From Chalara sp. BL73 (lineage: Eukaryota > Ascomycota > Leotiomycetes > Helotiales), in the NCBI GenBank assembly GCA_918026815.1, contig CAKJVC010000027.1, positions 1-64,000 on the forward strand: a DNA stretch of 64,000 bases, in the 5' to 3' direction. Within the stretch, counting starts at the first letter, position 1, and each line of letters starts with the position of its first letter. Below, piece after piece: positions 1-12,495 of this stretch. The notes beneath the pieces were generated by a model that had not been told where the DNA came from, made no database searches, and saw only the letters and a list, made by a program, of their open reading frames with translations. The position numbers were made by a program, and so were the translations under genes.

Positions 1-130
1 GATCCAGGTCGATGATCGTGAATTGGAACGCGCTGTTATTCCAATCACTCTTCTCGAGCGTGCTCGTTCAGCAGTCAAGACGGCTGTCAGGAAGGTTATT
101 GGCGTGAAGGCTCTCGCAGGAGAGCTGTAA
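1..130 (+). CDS. 3' end of an unrecognised gene (partial)
   Basis: Reading from base 2, an open frame gives 42 residues ending in KALAGEL and a TAA at 128-130. The peptide is rich in Arg, Lys, Glu and Ala (ERARSAVKTAVRKVIG), like an amphipathic helical C-terminus. The start lies outside the window. I do not recognise the family. Support is the uninterrupted frame and coding-like composition followed by AT-richer sequence. Confidence 0.4.
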   Translation, partial: IQVDDRELERAVIPITLLERARSAVKTAVRKVIGVKALAGEL

Positions 131-810
131 GCACGACAAGCGTAGTGATCACTGTAGCCGTTGTTTTTTCTTTTGCTATTCTGGCTTAGTGCCAAGAGTC
201 CCATTACTTTTGGCCGCGACCTCCGTAGTTAAGTTATCTAACACAATACAGACGAGAGGATGTGGCTGAACGAAGACAATCTTCGCATGAAGTTTTGTGA
301 GGGGTATGCTCTCAGTGTGAATGAGTGATTTGTCTAGCTAAAGTGGCTGATCTGAAGCTTGCGAATACAGGGTATGAAAAAAATTGAACAGGGCATTTGT
401 TTCACTGATGTGCGCCGTGGCCTGTTTATCAATATGTTCAGTCATTGTAATCTTGGTAAACGTGCGCTCCTTCGTGGTTTCGATACTCGATATCCTTGCC
501 TTTCATACAGTCCACACTTCTTTAGGTATAGCGACTGACAGGCCAACATCATTAATCGAGTCATTTAGTATCCGCCCGATAACATAAAGTGCGTTCTCGT
601 TACTATGTATGACGATAAGAGGGGGTGGGGTTCAGCTAAAACGCTTGATTGCACAACAATATTTTACAAAAGTTTATACATTTAGAATGTATCCAAATCT
701 AGAGAGCTTTCTACAGTTCTATTGCAGTACCGCTGATTTTGCTCTGCTGAATATTTCAAGGTTGGCTGTTAGAGTTGGAGTATATTTGAGCGCGCTTAAA
801 AGAACAAGGG
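131..810. other. intergenic, no gene seen
   Basis: AT-rich spacer between the partial gene and the convergent 3' end of the MFS gene. Short ORFs here show no codon bias or motif I can defend. It must hold the terminators of both genes. Confidence 0.5.
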
Positions 811-2832
811 TTATTTGTTGTATGTTCTCTCCATTTCTGATCCAGGCTCAGCGGCACTGATCGCAGAGCCGGACACGCTGTTATCGAAGATCTCATCTTC
901 GAAACTGGCTTCTTGATCGACCTCATCGCTCTCCTCACCGACATCTACTCGGCCTCCTTTATCGGTCATGTATAAGCTGATGACTGATCCGATGACAGCA
1001 GTGACTGCACTGCACCACCATGCTAGACCGGAGTAGCCGAGCTCAAGGCCAGCGAAGAACAGAAACCCCGCAACGGTGGGTCCGAAGGCTCGGGATAAAG
1101 AAGCGGTGGATGCTGCGACGCCGTTGATGGTTCCGAGTATAAGGAGGGAAGGTGCGGAATTGGTGAGGAGGATGGCGTTACTGGGGTAAGCTAGGGCCGC
1201 GAAAGTGCATTTCCAGACTACCAATGCATAAATTCCGGCCATTCGCATGGAGTCCGAAAGGAGCACGAAGTACGGTGTTGAGAGGTAGAGAATGGGGTAG
1301 GAGAGGGTAATTAATCTGAATAGACCTAACGCACTCAATCTTCGAACAATAATTGGAAAAAGCGTGATGGTCACGAACATAGAGTAAATGCCCTGAACAG
1401 ACATTATGGCTCCGATTTCCCTAGGACTGAGATCATAACCCCTAACGAACTTGAAAGGCAGGTTTTGTTCTAGATTTTTCGGTGGCGACGTACTCAGGAG
1501 AGTCGGAAGCATGGCGTCAAAAGTCATCGTGTGGCTGAGAATCACAAGTCAGTTTTGTCTGATCTGCCGGAGAAACAATTCTTAACTTACTAAGCTAAGA
1601 TACCATAACCGACAATGTTCAGAACGACCTGTCTCGTAAATATTTTTGTCGCAGCTGGCTTCGATCTAGGCGTAATGTGCGAAGAATTAAGACCAAGAGC
1701 TTCCTGCAGTTCTGACGATGAAGTAGAAGGTAAATTAGGAGATCCTGCAGGGGTGCGATATCTTGGTGGTAGTTCATTGCCCAGCAATGGCAACACTTCG
1801 TCGAGATCTGCGGTCTTCTTTGATCGCGATGCCCCCAAGTTCGCGCATTGGGTGAACTTGCTGAGAATCCATTTCCCATGTGCCAAGCCGGGATCGTGTC
1901 GATATTTCCTCTGCGCATGGGTCTCCTCGAGAAACAAGATCCCAATCACTACACCACAAGATACGATAACCGTGCATACCAGGTTGGGCAGAAGGTATGG
2001 AGATGATTCCCATATTGTCCCCTCGGCGAAGAGATATGGGTACCGGAGAACTGGTCTAGCCAATGCGCCTCCAAGTGTAGGTCCCAAGATCGATCTGGAT
2101 TCATCAACTTTGATTCCCAGGAACTGACGAAGCTCAGAATCCTAAACTTACCCGAGACACCACACGAATGGCATGATGGTGTACGCGCGCGCTGTTTGCG
2201 ACCTGTCAGCAAGAGGCTTCAACACGAGGGAACGGAGAGATGACAACTCAGGTCGCGCACATACGCTGGTGTTCTTTAACCGTGACCATTTCCGCAACCG
2301 TCGTCTGCAAAACCCCGATATTCCTACATGCGCCTCCTCGTCAGAATGGAAACGTTCACCATATCCCCTGTTTCCTTGAAGATCCGACTTACCCATTCAA
2401 AAGGCCGCCTAATGCCCGCGCAAACAGTGCAACTGGAAAGCTGGGTGCAAATCCGAAGATCAACATGCTCAACGCCGTTCCTACCAGTCCTGTAAGAAGC
2501 ACCGGTTTTCGTCCGATCTGATCACTGAGTTTGCCCCATGCAACGCCAGACGAGAATTCCGCAAACGCAAACGCAGATGTGACCATCCCTGCATAGACTG
2601 AAATTTCCGAGTCTTTCTTGGTTATGCCGAAGTCTTTAATCATATAGTAGACGTAGGGGAAGATCGACATAAAGGCAATTGGTTCGCAAATTCGGCATAA
2701 TGCTAAAAAGTGTTAGGAAGATGTTTCTTCGGCCGCACTCCGATTTTGGGGAAGCTCACCCAAGATTAACATCTGCCTCGTGGGGAAAGGAGGAGTCCCC
2801 TTCCAGGTACCCGCGCATTGGACGTCAGTCAT
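811..2832 (-). CDS. MFS transporter, DHA1-like (six exons)
   Basis: Major facilitator superfamily membrane transporter; substrate not predictable. My model, high to low coordinate: 2832-2760, 2702-2393, 2323-2265, 2191-2152, 2094-1591, 1534-811, giving 1710 nt and 569 aa. All five joins use GT..AG and keep frame. The N-terminus carries FPTRQMLILALCRICEPIAF, typical of the fungal YCR023C-like / zinc-induced-facilitator-like group. The loop 2-3 signature GKLSDQIGRKPVLLTG (about residues 75-90) is the classic MFS G-x-x-x-D-x-x-G-R-R/K motif. NIGVLQTTVAEM and PFVWCLGSILGPTLGG mark TM4-5. A long polar central loop follows GILFLEETHAQRK, then the second helical bundle, and an acidic tail. It converges on the left-hand gene. 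No breaks seen. Confidence 0.88.
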
Positions 2833-5120
2833 CACGCGAGTGCGGTCTTATAAAGGCGACCGTTGGTTGGTTTTGATATACAGCAGGAAGAGTTGGTGTT
2901 TGGGTGTTGCAGTGTGGAAGACGTATTCATGTGTACCAGAGCGTCAGGTTCAGCAGGATGCTCCGGACTATTTGAGATTAAATGCCTCTGGATGATATCA
3001 GTTCCTTCTCTTGTTCGTTCGGTCGAATATCGCAGGTGGAGGAGACCCCGTCATAATTGTGTGGCTTAAAAGTTATATATGTATTCTTGAAGCTGACGAA
3101 ACAGAAGTACCAATTCAAAGGAGAGATTGCGCAGGGGAGAAGAGACCTTTGATATACTTGGCCGCCAGGAGAATTCACTAGGGCTATAATTCATAACCAC
3201 GTAAATTACAACTTGCCGGCCGGTGGTAGTATGGTAGTCCATGAGAGTGCTCGCTGGTCAAAGTATTTCAAATGAAAGATTTAAACAAGTTTGAAACACT
3301 TGGAGAACAGCTGGGTACCCTTTCCAAATTATCATACGTAATTTGACGGAGAACGTCCCCGTATGCGCCGAGTCGCGAAAAGAGTCTAGTATGCAAGCCA
3401 TGTTTCGACAGGCTGGTAAGGCAGGACTAGCGCGGACGCTTCATAGGCTCGGTTAGACCAGTGTCGTCATCGGCCGCTTCACCTCCAAACATGCGCAGCT
3501 ACCTCTTTCTGCTTCTACATCATATCCGTGTCGGCCCAAGCATTAGTGATGGCTTTCTTCTGCTCTGCGGGCAAGGGCTTCTTCACAAGGAGCCCGATAT
3601 TCGTCGAAGGTTTGCTGTAGCATTAATGGGCCTTCTGGAGGTACATGGATTGTCTGTGCTAAGGTTCGCTGCTTCCTTGAACCTGGCCCCTCTCGTTACT
3701 TGTTCTGACGGCTGTATGGTCGGACAGCTGTGTTAGGTATGATCATGTTAAAAGCACCTCTCAATTCTATTTTTCCTGGTGACGCATAGTTTCAATCAGA
3801 TGTAGGAGGCTTTGGCGAATCTTCCAGATCTCATAGAATACCGCAAGCAGGTAGAGTATATTCAATAAGCTCGGAATTTTAAATTATGTAGTTTAGTCCA
3901 GAGAGCTATAAATAGAAAATAGAGATTCGGATTATATCACTTCTGAGATGCTAAACTTATATCTGAAAAGGGTGATACTACGCCTTTTGGCATTTGTTGC
4001 CGGGAACGGGCTTCCAGAAGCGGTTTCTTTACATAGAACAACATCGATCCGGAATTTCAGATCTAAGATACGTTTATCTAAGGCCATGTGAGTATCAAGG
4101 CCAGAGACTCTATAATGCTGATCTGATCTGATACAGACAACGACGTCGATGATAACGAGCTAAAGAACTTTGATTAAAAGTGAAGAACCAAAGCGCTACA
4201 TCCGAGATTGTAATTCCCAGACAGGCAACCACTGCAGTAGCAGAATTTGAAAGAATTATTTTACGAATACAGTGACGACGTCTCTATCCCGTAGCCTCAC
4301 AACCATTTCTAAGATGTCCTTCGAAAGTAGGTGTTGGTTCTCGGGATTGGATAATGAACTGGAAACGGCTCAATCCCCAAGGTAACATCGATCAACCTGT
4401 GTAGCGCTCCGAAAATTTTGAGGAAGAGCGGTCAGGGCTATAAGAGATAAAGCTTATAATGACAATCGTCGAATAATCGGTCTCGCTCAGTCACAGCCGG
4501 ATCTCCATCCAATAATTTAATAATCCTATACCGCCAAGTCTCGTTGGAACCTGTTTTGTAATGGTGAAGATCGACAAAATGGCATGTTTAGAGGTTGAAA
4601 CCTGGCACAACCCTTCCCCAACCTTCATTTCGATTACCACACCAAGGCTCTATCAGAAAATCTAACCCGCCATGTGGGAACCTATCTCATTCCGTCCTCT
4701 GCTGCAAAGCATCGAAACAGCGATCATACAGCGACCTCACCCACCTCCACAGAGCTCCACATAAAACAACGGCTTATGACCAACACAGCTACGAGCTCCT
4801 CAAGCTGTACGATTTGTCCAGAAACAATGATGATGGTCATTCTGGAGCTCGGGAGGTGGTATACAAGAATCCTGGAAGCGATGAATCGGGAGAAGCTCCA
4901 TGCTTCTGCACAGATGATAAGCACCGGGACTCCGTTGGCTAGCACTAACCTTGCTCCGAGTTTCACTGAGACTGCCAAACGGTATTAGCATCATTGACCT
5001 TTTAATAGGTTACTAGAGTTCTGTAACCAACATCCCCCTCCCCTAACTCCCAAATTCCTCCTACTCTGTTCTTGGTTTCGTCGCAGGCTCGAAATAAAGG
5101 GTTTTTCCAAGTTTTCCACG
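2833..5120. other. long intergenic stretch without a convincing gene
   Basis: Divergent promoter space between the MFS gene (minus) and the SCOC-like gene (plus). It contains several short ORFs (for example 3461-3736 plus, 4595-4942 plus, 4724-4978 minus) without recognisable domains, introns or coherent codon use. The middle part (3780-4580) is AT-rich. I see no repeat with clear termini. Unrecognised decayed repeats cannot be excluded. Confidence 0.4.
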
Positions 5121-5682
5121 ATGGCCTCGTCAGCCTCCGTCACCTATAACTCTGCTCATCCAAATCCCTCCACCTGTCAATCTAAGATCGCTAGCCCTCC
5201 CCCTCCCTTAAAGTTGACCATATCCTCTGACTTAGAACGAAAGCGACCCACAAGGTTTGAAAGACGAAAATTGATAGACCCAGACCCAAGCCCGTCAATA
5301 ATTGTACCGAGGGACCATCCGGAGATTGAGATTCAGGAAGAGGAGTTTAAACCGGATGATGCGAGAGCGATGAGTCCGAGGAGAAGTTCAGCAGACGTGG
5401 AGAGACTGGGACAGGAGGCTAGACAAGCTTTGAAGGAGTACGAAACCCAGCAACCTCTCAGTGCTGTTTAAATGTATTGCTATTCCCCTGCATCGAATGA
5501 TAACTGACTCGAGCCTGGCATATACCAGACAAGCAACGATCCTTCATTCATCACTCACAGCCCTAGCAGAGCGAATCGAAGAATTAAATAGAGGCCAAGA
5601 TAAGCTCGAGCGCGAAAACAAGTGCCTGAAGGACTACATCAACAATCTTACCAGGACAACGTCGACGAGCAAACTATCATAG
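5121..5682 (+). CDS. short coiled-coil (SCOC/Slo1-like) protein
   Basis: Two exons, 5121-5437 and 5529-5682 (471 nt, 156 aa). The 91-bp intron has GTACGA donor, CTGAC branch and CAG acceptor. Residues 1-100 are polar and Pro/Ser-rich. The C-terminal 50 residues form a heptad-rich coiled coil (QATILHSSLTALAERIEEL followed by an Asn-Glu-Lys rich stretch) that closely resembles fungal short coiled-coil proteins of the SCOC family, which bind Arl/Arf-like GTPases at the Golgi. The SCOC assignment rests on the helix pattern and length, so it is an inference; a bZIP-like dimer segment is the alternative, but no basic region precedes it. Intact. Confidence 0.72.
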
Positions 5683-5879
5683 ACGCCGGAGTCGGGCAAG
5701 GCAAAGAAGTAAGGAAAGAATAGACAGGTGCCAATCCATCATCGCATTGTCGAGACCCTCAATCCTTTGATGATCAGGGTCGAGATTCTAATCCTGCGGT
5801 TCAGCTGAAAATAAAAGCTTGTGAGAGATAGATGGCATTGGGGACCAATCAAAATAGAGATGGATATCTTTGTAAGCCA

Positions 5880-7230
5880 TCATGTCTAGCCCGGTCTCCA
5901 CAGAGAGAGATCTTGTTATAACCAGGCTTGCTCTTGCCAGTTTCAGCCTTTGCTTCTAGTAGAACTTTGATTGCTTCAGCATGGCCATTCCATGCTGCTT
6001 GGTGAAGAAGTGTCTCTTGGGCTGCGTCTTAAGCTTTATCATTAGCCTCTGCTTCCAATAGATCTTTGATCGCCCCGGCATTGTAATTTTCTGCGGCTTG
6101 GCCCTCGATAGGATTCTCAGGATATTTAGGATTCTTGGCAACGTCCACGTCTTTCTTAGAATACTTCTCTATCCCTATTGCCACTGACAATCTATCTTTC
6201 ACCTTAGCGTCGGCATCCTCCTTTGCAATTGGCCGAACCATCTTAGGTGGTGCCTTTTCTCTGAGTATTGGTGAAGCTTAAGAAAGCTAGATCTGGATTG
6301 TTCGTTGATCTGAGCAAGCCCGAAATTCTAAAGGCTTAGAAGGCAAGTTAAAAAGTAGCCTCGAATATTACACAGGACACAACGCACTATTAAATACTGT
6401 CTATCTCACGAGAATACTATAGAGCCGCAAGGCTTCTGCTCCTTATTCAGGAAAGTCGGCTTAAAAAAGTGAGGCTTTCGTGGGAGGGTTTTCGCGACCA
6501 GATATGCGACCCGCCTCAATCGAGAAACTCTACATCTATCACTTGGTTTACCGAGTACCGTTTTGACCGTTTTATCGTCGACTGACGTGGCAATCAAATA
6601 ATGGTTGTGGAGTACGAAGTCTTGGTGTGCGGCTTGTAGGATATTTTGTATACTATATCGAATTGGAATTTTGGGTCTGCTGGTAAAAAAGACTCGAAGT
6701 CGTATCGTTGTCAACGACCGAGCTTCAGCTAAGAGCTGTAGAATAATTCGGACATTATTATCATTCTCACACTCATCAAGTGCGTCGACGACGAGAATGT
6801 AAAACTGGTATAATTCCCTTTGTAGACTCGATAGTAGACTGAGAACAAGCTGACGCCACTGCTCCGTGAAAGATAGGCTCGTAATATCGCTCCGCTTTGT
6901 AACGACTTCACAGATGTACTGTCGAAAAGATGGCACATTGAAAGTGAGCCGCACCGCTAGACTGGTAAAGAACTTGCTGGCAGAGCTTACATCTCCGCCG
7001 CCTTTAGAGGAAAAAGAGCTGGCTCCAAGACGTTTCTGCTTATTGTATCTGCGGGCGACGGTGCGGGAGACTTTCCCGTCCCAGCTAGGCCGTTCAGCCA
7101 GAAGAGGCATCGCTCATTTTGTTCATCTGCTCTATCAGCCCAGTCATATATCCTTTGTAGAAGGTCGACGCGCCTGTTGAGGAGGCAGGCAGGTTCGTGT
7201 TAGTGGTCGTAGGAATTGAACGGCGCCTGT
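5880..7230 (-). pseudogene. NLR (NACHT + ankyrin) pseudogene
   Basis: Decayed STAND NTPase of the fungal NLR type, normally involved in self/non-self recognition. A NACHT core reads open from about 7110 to 6406, with GASSFSSKGGGDVSSASKFF, Walker B ILVVDALDECEND and the sensor TSRPKIPIR. The upstream part, CLFWLNGLAGTGKS (Walker A, about 7069-7115), lies in another frame, so a single-base indel separates it from RTVARRYNKQK. Upstream of that, an in-frame TAA sits at 7200-7202 within NSYDH*HEPACLLNRRVDLL. Downstream, 6241-5885 encodes ankyrin-like AIKDLLEAEANDKA, a TAA at 6029, then ETLLHQAAWNGHAEAIKVLL in the same frame. At least two stops and one frameshift make it non-functional. The N-terminal effector domain was not found. 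Confidence 0.8.
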
Positions 7231-7559
7231 GTTGCCAAAGGCAGGAAGCTGAGCGGGTCTTCTCGACCTGTTGCGTGTTAGTTTGTGATAAGACTCTAAT
7301 CTGCAAAGGACTGACAGATATGAAATGTGTTCCCAAGTTGGGCTGTTGCGCTTTCGCGGACTTGAATGTGTTGATACTGATTGCCGTGAGTGGACAGGAG
7401 CCCGCCTGGCTGCTTGGGATTTGACATATGCAATCGGCTATGTAAGCTAGCTGCCGCAGAGTGGAGAAGGCCCCAGTCAGTGAATCGTGAAATGCAAAGT
7501 CTTTACTTCCTCTCATGAGCCGGTGCTGGTACGATCTCGTCGTTAATGGTGAGGGGCAT

Positions 7560-8399
7560 TGCTTATTTGCCGCACAGCCGTAGGGTTTGAGGCTGCCGCT
7601 GAAATCCTGGTGACAACGGACACGCTATGGGTACAGCGACATGTAGATCCATCTCCCTACAGATCCGAAGCCAGAGCGACCGACGATGAAGTCGTCTCTA
7701 CTAAAATTCTCGACTGCACTCCTCTCACAACAATCACTCTAAGTTCCGTATCCGACAAAGTTGCAGCTCTAGAACTAGTCGCCGATTCTATCACTCAACA
7801 ACGCCAGCTTGCGTACCGCGCCGTCATCTTTCATCCTATCACTATAGCAGTATATGTCCTGCTCTTGAGAATCGTCAGCCAACTTATATATACTGAACGT
7901 GAGGATCTCGTCGTCGTAACCACCACAACTGCTGCGGCAACGATGGCGTACCTGATTCTTGTTATTACAAACGGATATGTCAATTTTGCAGAAGAGTTCT
8001 TACTGAAGTTTGCGAAGGATAAATGAGAAAATGATATGATAATTGGATCCCGATATAGCGACGAGATTATTGGCGCATTGATCTTGAGTTTGGAACGAAA
8101 TGGGAACGGAAAAGGCAAGAGGATGAAGACTGAGAGGACCGGAGGAAAGGGTATTGTGAAAGCGTGGACTACGAGAACTAGGTATAGGAGAGCAGGTGTT
8201 GGGACAGCGATGTTGGAGGAGGCACTCAGGGCAACGAGAGAGAAACTGGGAAATTCGGGCAGAGGTGATATTTGCGGCTGAGCACGCGAATAGCAAGATG
8301 GTTCTGCCGGAGTTGTTCAATGAGATATTTAGGAAGAGGGAAGCAATGGCCGCTATGGCGTTACTGAGCGTAGTTGAAAGAATGGAACCAGGAAAATAA
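7560..8399 (+). pseudogene. GNAT-family acetyltransferase-like pseudogene
   Basis: The reading frame from 7560 carries two hydrophobic segments (about 7830-7880 and 7935-7980), then NFAEEFLLKFAKDK and an in-frame TGA at 8024-8026. The same frame resumes with EIIGALILSLERN and RYRRAGVGTAMLEEALRATR, the acetyl-CoA binding motif A (R-x-x-G-x-G/A). Near 8265 the frame shifts by one to VIFAAEHANSKMVLPELFNE and ends at 8399. Fungal membrane-anchored GNAT proteins have this layout of hydrophobic hairpin plus C-terminal motif A. Family placement is inferred from the motif. One stop and one frameshift indicate decay; no GT..AG intron removes both. It is divergent from the NLR relic. Confidence 0.6.
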
Positions 8400-9993
8400 G
8401 AAGAGGAGAATATATGGGTATATTCAGAGGGCCTACGCTCTCATGTACCAAAGGCTTTCTGTGTTCTATGTTGTGTGTAGCTGATTGGCTTTTCCAGAAC
8501 ATGTTCCACCTATAAATTTCGTCCATGCACCTTCTAGTCGGGTACTCCTGCCACGTGCCTCTTATTACCCTAGTGTGAATCTAGCGTTAATTCGCGAATT
8601 TTTTTAATCTATGCTGATCTTAGGTGGGAACCGTTTCATTTCAGATTGATGGTTAATCAATGTTGTGACCGAAATAAGATTCGTTGGCGTAGAATATGTC
8701 GGCACAATTATCGTCGAAAGAGCTCTTGAAGAGCCTGCCCGCAGTATTTTGTAGGACACTTAGCTAGCAGAAACGCCTCTTTGCCAGTAAATGTTTTATA
8801 CTGGCGTGATAAGTGGGCTGATATTGTAAGCCATACTGAACTTAAAACCCAAGCCCGCCAATATTTAGCTTCGCCCTCCACTGAATAAAGTTTCTCCACC
8901 CAATATTGCAGATACAGATTCATAGCTGGCTGCAGATCCCGCCTTGAAGGAGAAGGTTCGTGACTACATATCTTCCGCCCAGCAAAACACTTAACACCCT
9001 TGAATGGTTTTCTATTTGGCATCCAGTTAATTGTATCCTAGAATATCTCAACCTTGAGCCTCGTCTATCACTCCAGCACATATCATTGTAGCTCAAGCAC
9101 CTTTCAAAGAAATTCCTCCATGTTCACAGCGGGATCCGAATTCTCCACTCCTAATATACCAGCTTATAACTAATACTCTCTCCCGGTTTTGATACGTCAC
9201 TGCAACAATTCAAACCACATCGCAACTGCAACATACAGCTGATCACCTCATCTATTCGAGCATCATTCCCTGCGGCTCAAATTACATCTTTGCCCAAGCC
9301 AAGGATCTACACATTTGTGGAAGTAGAGTTAGTCTAGAGTCATCCTCAACCCAATGGCGAAATCTGGCATTCACAAGCCCGCTGTCGACTACTTCTCATT
9401 GTTGACACTGAAATATCAAGTAAGTACCCTTATTCCTCGCGTTACTCAACGATTCCATCTCGCAAGCATAAGTTGAACTATCCAGGCTTAAGAACAACCG
9501 CTTACCTAGCATACTCAATCGTCTTACTCGTTTTGAACCAACAATCAAATAGAAAAGCAACCCATTCGAGTCTAATTCTGCTGCTTACGATCTATCATTG
9601 ACACCACCCGAGTCCTGTGACGAGATCCTCCTCTCACCAGTTTCCCCAAGCCTCGATTGTCCATCGTACAACCCCCAGCACCCTCGTGTCCCCAGCAGGT
9701 CTCGCTTCAGTCGCCGACGATAGGACATTGAACACTTGGAGGAATAATCTTCAAGCTCACTTGCTACTAACCACACGCGAGACCCCGTTTGATTAAGGCA
9801 GTTATTGAAAGTGGAAATTATTGGAAGAGGCATTTCTGTATGGGCTTCAGGAGGTTATGGAAACACTGAACGAAGTGGATCATGTAATATATACCAGGCC
9901 CTTTAGGTTTACAACCGGGCGAATAAACTTCATCATCATCATCTCACCAGTGGTACCGTATTACGCCGTATTCTGAGTAAGCAGTGCGTATTC
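8400..9993. other. intergenic; one unrecognised ORF
   Basis: The only ORF of note is minus-strand 9022-8708 (104 aa, basic, Trp/Tyr-rich, with YLQYWVEKLYSVEGEAKYW), which I cannot place and which could be chance. A possible short first exon at 9355-9420 (plus) ends in a good GTAAGT donor, but I could not extend it convincingly. From about 9950, fragments of the CGGTA-rich repeat appear. Confidence 0.35.
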
Positions 9994-12495
9994 TTAAAAC
10001 TGTACCATTACGGCCTACCGTACCGTAATTTACGCCGTGGTATTTTTACGGGCACACTACTGGCTACACTGTCGCCAGCTCGCAGCAGTCTCCGTCTCCC
10101 AGGGGTTACGTCTTCCCCCGTACCCATAGCTGTGAGAAAAGCGGGCCTTGAAAGACGTCGCAATTCCGTTCGTTGTAGGATTATGTGCAAATTTGCACAC
10201 TGTTTCCGACTTAGTGCACCCCCCGCCGGCCCAAAAATAACACGTCCACGACTTTGTTTCCAGGTCCGCTTCCATGACTGGAGTCAGGTGTGCAGGAGGC
10301 GGGAAGTAATCTGCAACGGCAGCCGAAGTAGGCTCTCCAGGGTGTGGGGTGATCGGCTCTCCTTTGGCGTTAACTCGAGCGTGGATGTCTCTACATTCTT
10401 CGTCGGTGAAGCGGCAAATCCAGGTTTCGAGGGTGACTGACTCTTGCGGTGGATCCCATATTGCGAAATTTGTATATAGCATGGCTTTCGGACCAGATGG
10501 AGGACCGTGAATACCATCGACCTGTATTAGTGGTTAGTGTACTTATCATGGGTTCGAAAGAGGAAACCATGCCTTCTCGCTGATGATTTGGCGAACCGCT
10601 TGATTAATTTTAGCTTGAACATCCGGCGGATAGCTCTGGGAAGTGTTCTTGGCTGCCAGAGATCCTTGACGTGCATTGGGTGGAATATATACGGTACTAC
10701 TCTTGCGGGGCCTCAGAACTTGCTGCTGTTCATCCTGTGTAGATGGGTGGAGTACGGGTGACTTTAAAGGCGTCGGTCAACTAGCAGAATCTTCGTTCCA
10801 CGTTGCCGCATTTGAATTCTCCAGTCTATCGATCGACGGCGCTCTCGTTCGAGAAGCGGATTCCTTATTCCATTCGGTGGCACTCAAGCTCTGCATCATG
10901 TTTACCGAGTACGTCATTCGTTCGGTCTTCTGATCGAGCTTAGTACTTACATCATTTTGCACAGGGGGTTGTACATGCATAGGCTTGTCAGCGCATGTTA
11001 CCTGTGGTGAAACTGGTTGCGGCAGGTCAAAAATCGTACAGTAGACGAAGCCTTCCCTCTTCGTCCGCAGATTTCGTCCTTTATAAATCGTCCCAGAGAT
11101 GAATTGCTGAAGCAGAACCTGATCCCCAGGTTGCACTTCGATCTTACTTTTCAACGTATCTTGTGGTCTGCTGGCCACATAGGCTGAATTGGCGTTAAAG
11201 CCAGCAGGAGGCGGTGGTGGTGCTGGCGAGGAGCCACCTTTCGACTGTCCAGGTTGTTTCTCGTTATTCTTCAAGGTCCACTTACCAGATGAAGAGACTG
11301 AGGACAAATGTGCCGAGGAGGCATAGCTAGGAGGTGTATAATGAGGTGGGTTCATGGTGGTTGCGGACTACGGATTTCCTCCTTCTGCCACGCCTACCTT
11401 AGATGCCCAAGAGGATATCTTGCCTGTCACTTCTTCCGATCTAGGAATTTCTGGGACTTCCTCTACAGGGGTGTACGTTGTTATTAATGGGGAAGTGGTA
11501 CCGCTATTTGGGCTTAGGGGTGTGTCCGCAGATGTATGGCATTTGTCGGACTGGGACAGGAAGGACTCGATGGCTGTAAGGCTAATTTCGTCAAAAGTAA
11601 TCAAAGGCCCATCATCATCTAGCATATTTGCTAGCGGTCCGTCTGTAAATACATATTTTCCCTTATGTATAATTCGATCTATAGTGACCCAGTCATATTC
11701 GGTGAAATAATTTGCTCCGTATAGTATGAGCAGACCCTGAATAGCAATTAGTTAGTACATAACCTATCACACACGGGATATGCACGCGCTCCTCACATCT
11801 TTGACCTGTCCCAGAGCTTTGAAGGCATTGGCAGAGTATGAAATTATGCTCGCGGTATTCTAAGCTAATCGGGTTCGCAGCAGGTAATCTGCCAGAAATA
11901 TTAAGCAATTAGCCTGTGCCTATCGATTTTGAAGGTACCCCAGAGTAGATATTGGGCTTCTCGAAGTAGGTCCCAGTGATTGATATGTATAAGTAGGCCG
12001 TCTTTACAATTGTCTGGATTGAGGCGAAGATGGCGTAGAAAACTGAAGATGTGAAACGGCCAAGCCTATTGGCCATACTTGGCTTAGTCGCTCTTGGCGT
12101 CACGACCTTTATTTTCATCACTCTAGAGAGTTGATTCTATTAGCTCTACAATTATTTATGCCCTATTCTACAACCTATTCTGTGATAATATCACTTATAA
12201 TCTATCGTTTCACAGAAGATAATTAGGTTGGTGGATAGCTGCTATGATAGGCAGATTTTTAAGCCTTTGAAGGATACCACGCTCATATTTCCGTCGCAAA
12301 GGAGCAAGACAAAGCAGCAGCAGCAGCAGATTGAGTTTGATTGCAGGGTTCGCGTGAAAGGAGAGGGACTGTCACGGCCCTGTGTAACAACTCATGGCCA
12401 GTGGAGCCAGTAGTGTGGCCGTAAAATTACCACGGCGTAAATTACGGTACGGTACGGTATAATACGGTACGGTAGGCAATAATGGTATAGTTTTA
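9994..12495. mobile_element. segment bounded by ~75-97 bp CGGTA-rich terminal inverted repeats
   Basis: The left arm (9994-10068, starting cttaaaactgtaccatta) is repeated in inverted orientation at 12399-12495 (ending taatggtatagttttaag). Shared inner blocks include cctaccgtaccgtaattta, cgccgtggta and cacactactggct. The right arm has an extra ~18 bp of CGGTA repeats. About 2.3 kb lies between. No transposase is recognisable inside; the content is a decayed CCCH zinc-finger gene. I could not see a clear target-site duplication, so the outer ends are uncertain. It looks like a non-autonomous DNA transposon that carries host-gene sequence. Confidence 0.6.
10057..11880 (-). pseudogene. decayed CCCH zinc-finger gene inside the TIR segment
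   Basis: Reading right to left: a fragment NAFKALGQ joins by a GTCAAAG..TTCAG intron to GLLILYGANYFTEYDWVTID and continues open to an in-frame TAG at 11368-11370. The same frame resumes SATTMNPPHYTPPSYASSAH with a Pro/Ser-rich stretch and then YCTIFDLPQP (to 10777). Further on (10482-10057) comes WICRFTDEECRDIHARVNAK and a zinc finger CYFWAGGGCTKSETVCKFAH, spaced C-x7-C-x6-C-x3-H. Such C-terminal CCCH fingers occur in large uncharacterised fungal proteins; RNA binding is usual for CCCH but not shown here. The stop and shifting frames suggest a pseudogene, although additional introns might rescue parts. Confidence 0.55.

Noticed and set aside
1615..2127. 170-codon plus-strand ORF
   Set aside because: Shadow of the MFS transporter exon on the other strand.
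12366..12395. tgtcacggccctg followed by tgtaacaactca, resembling both ends of the 204-bp LTR placed side by side
   Set aside because: Too short to call an element, no duplication visible; may be chance or a deletion footprint.
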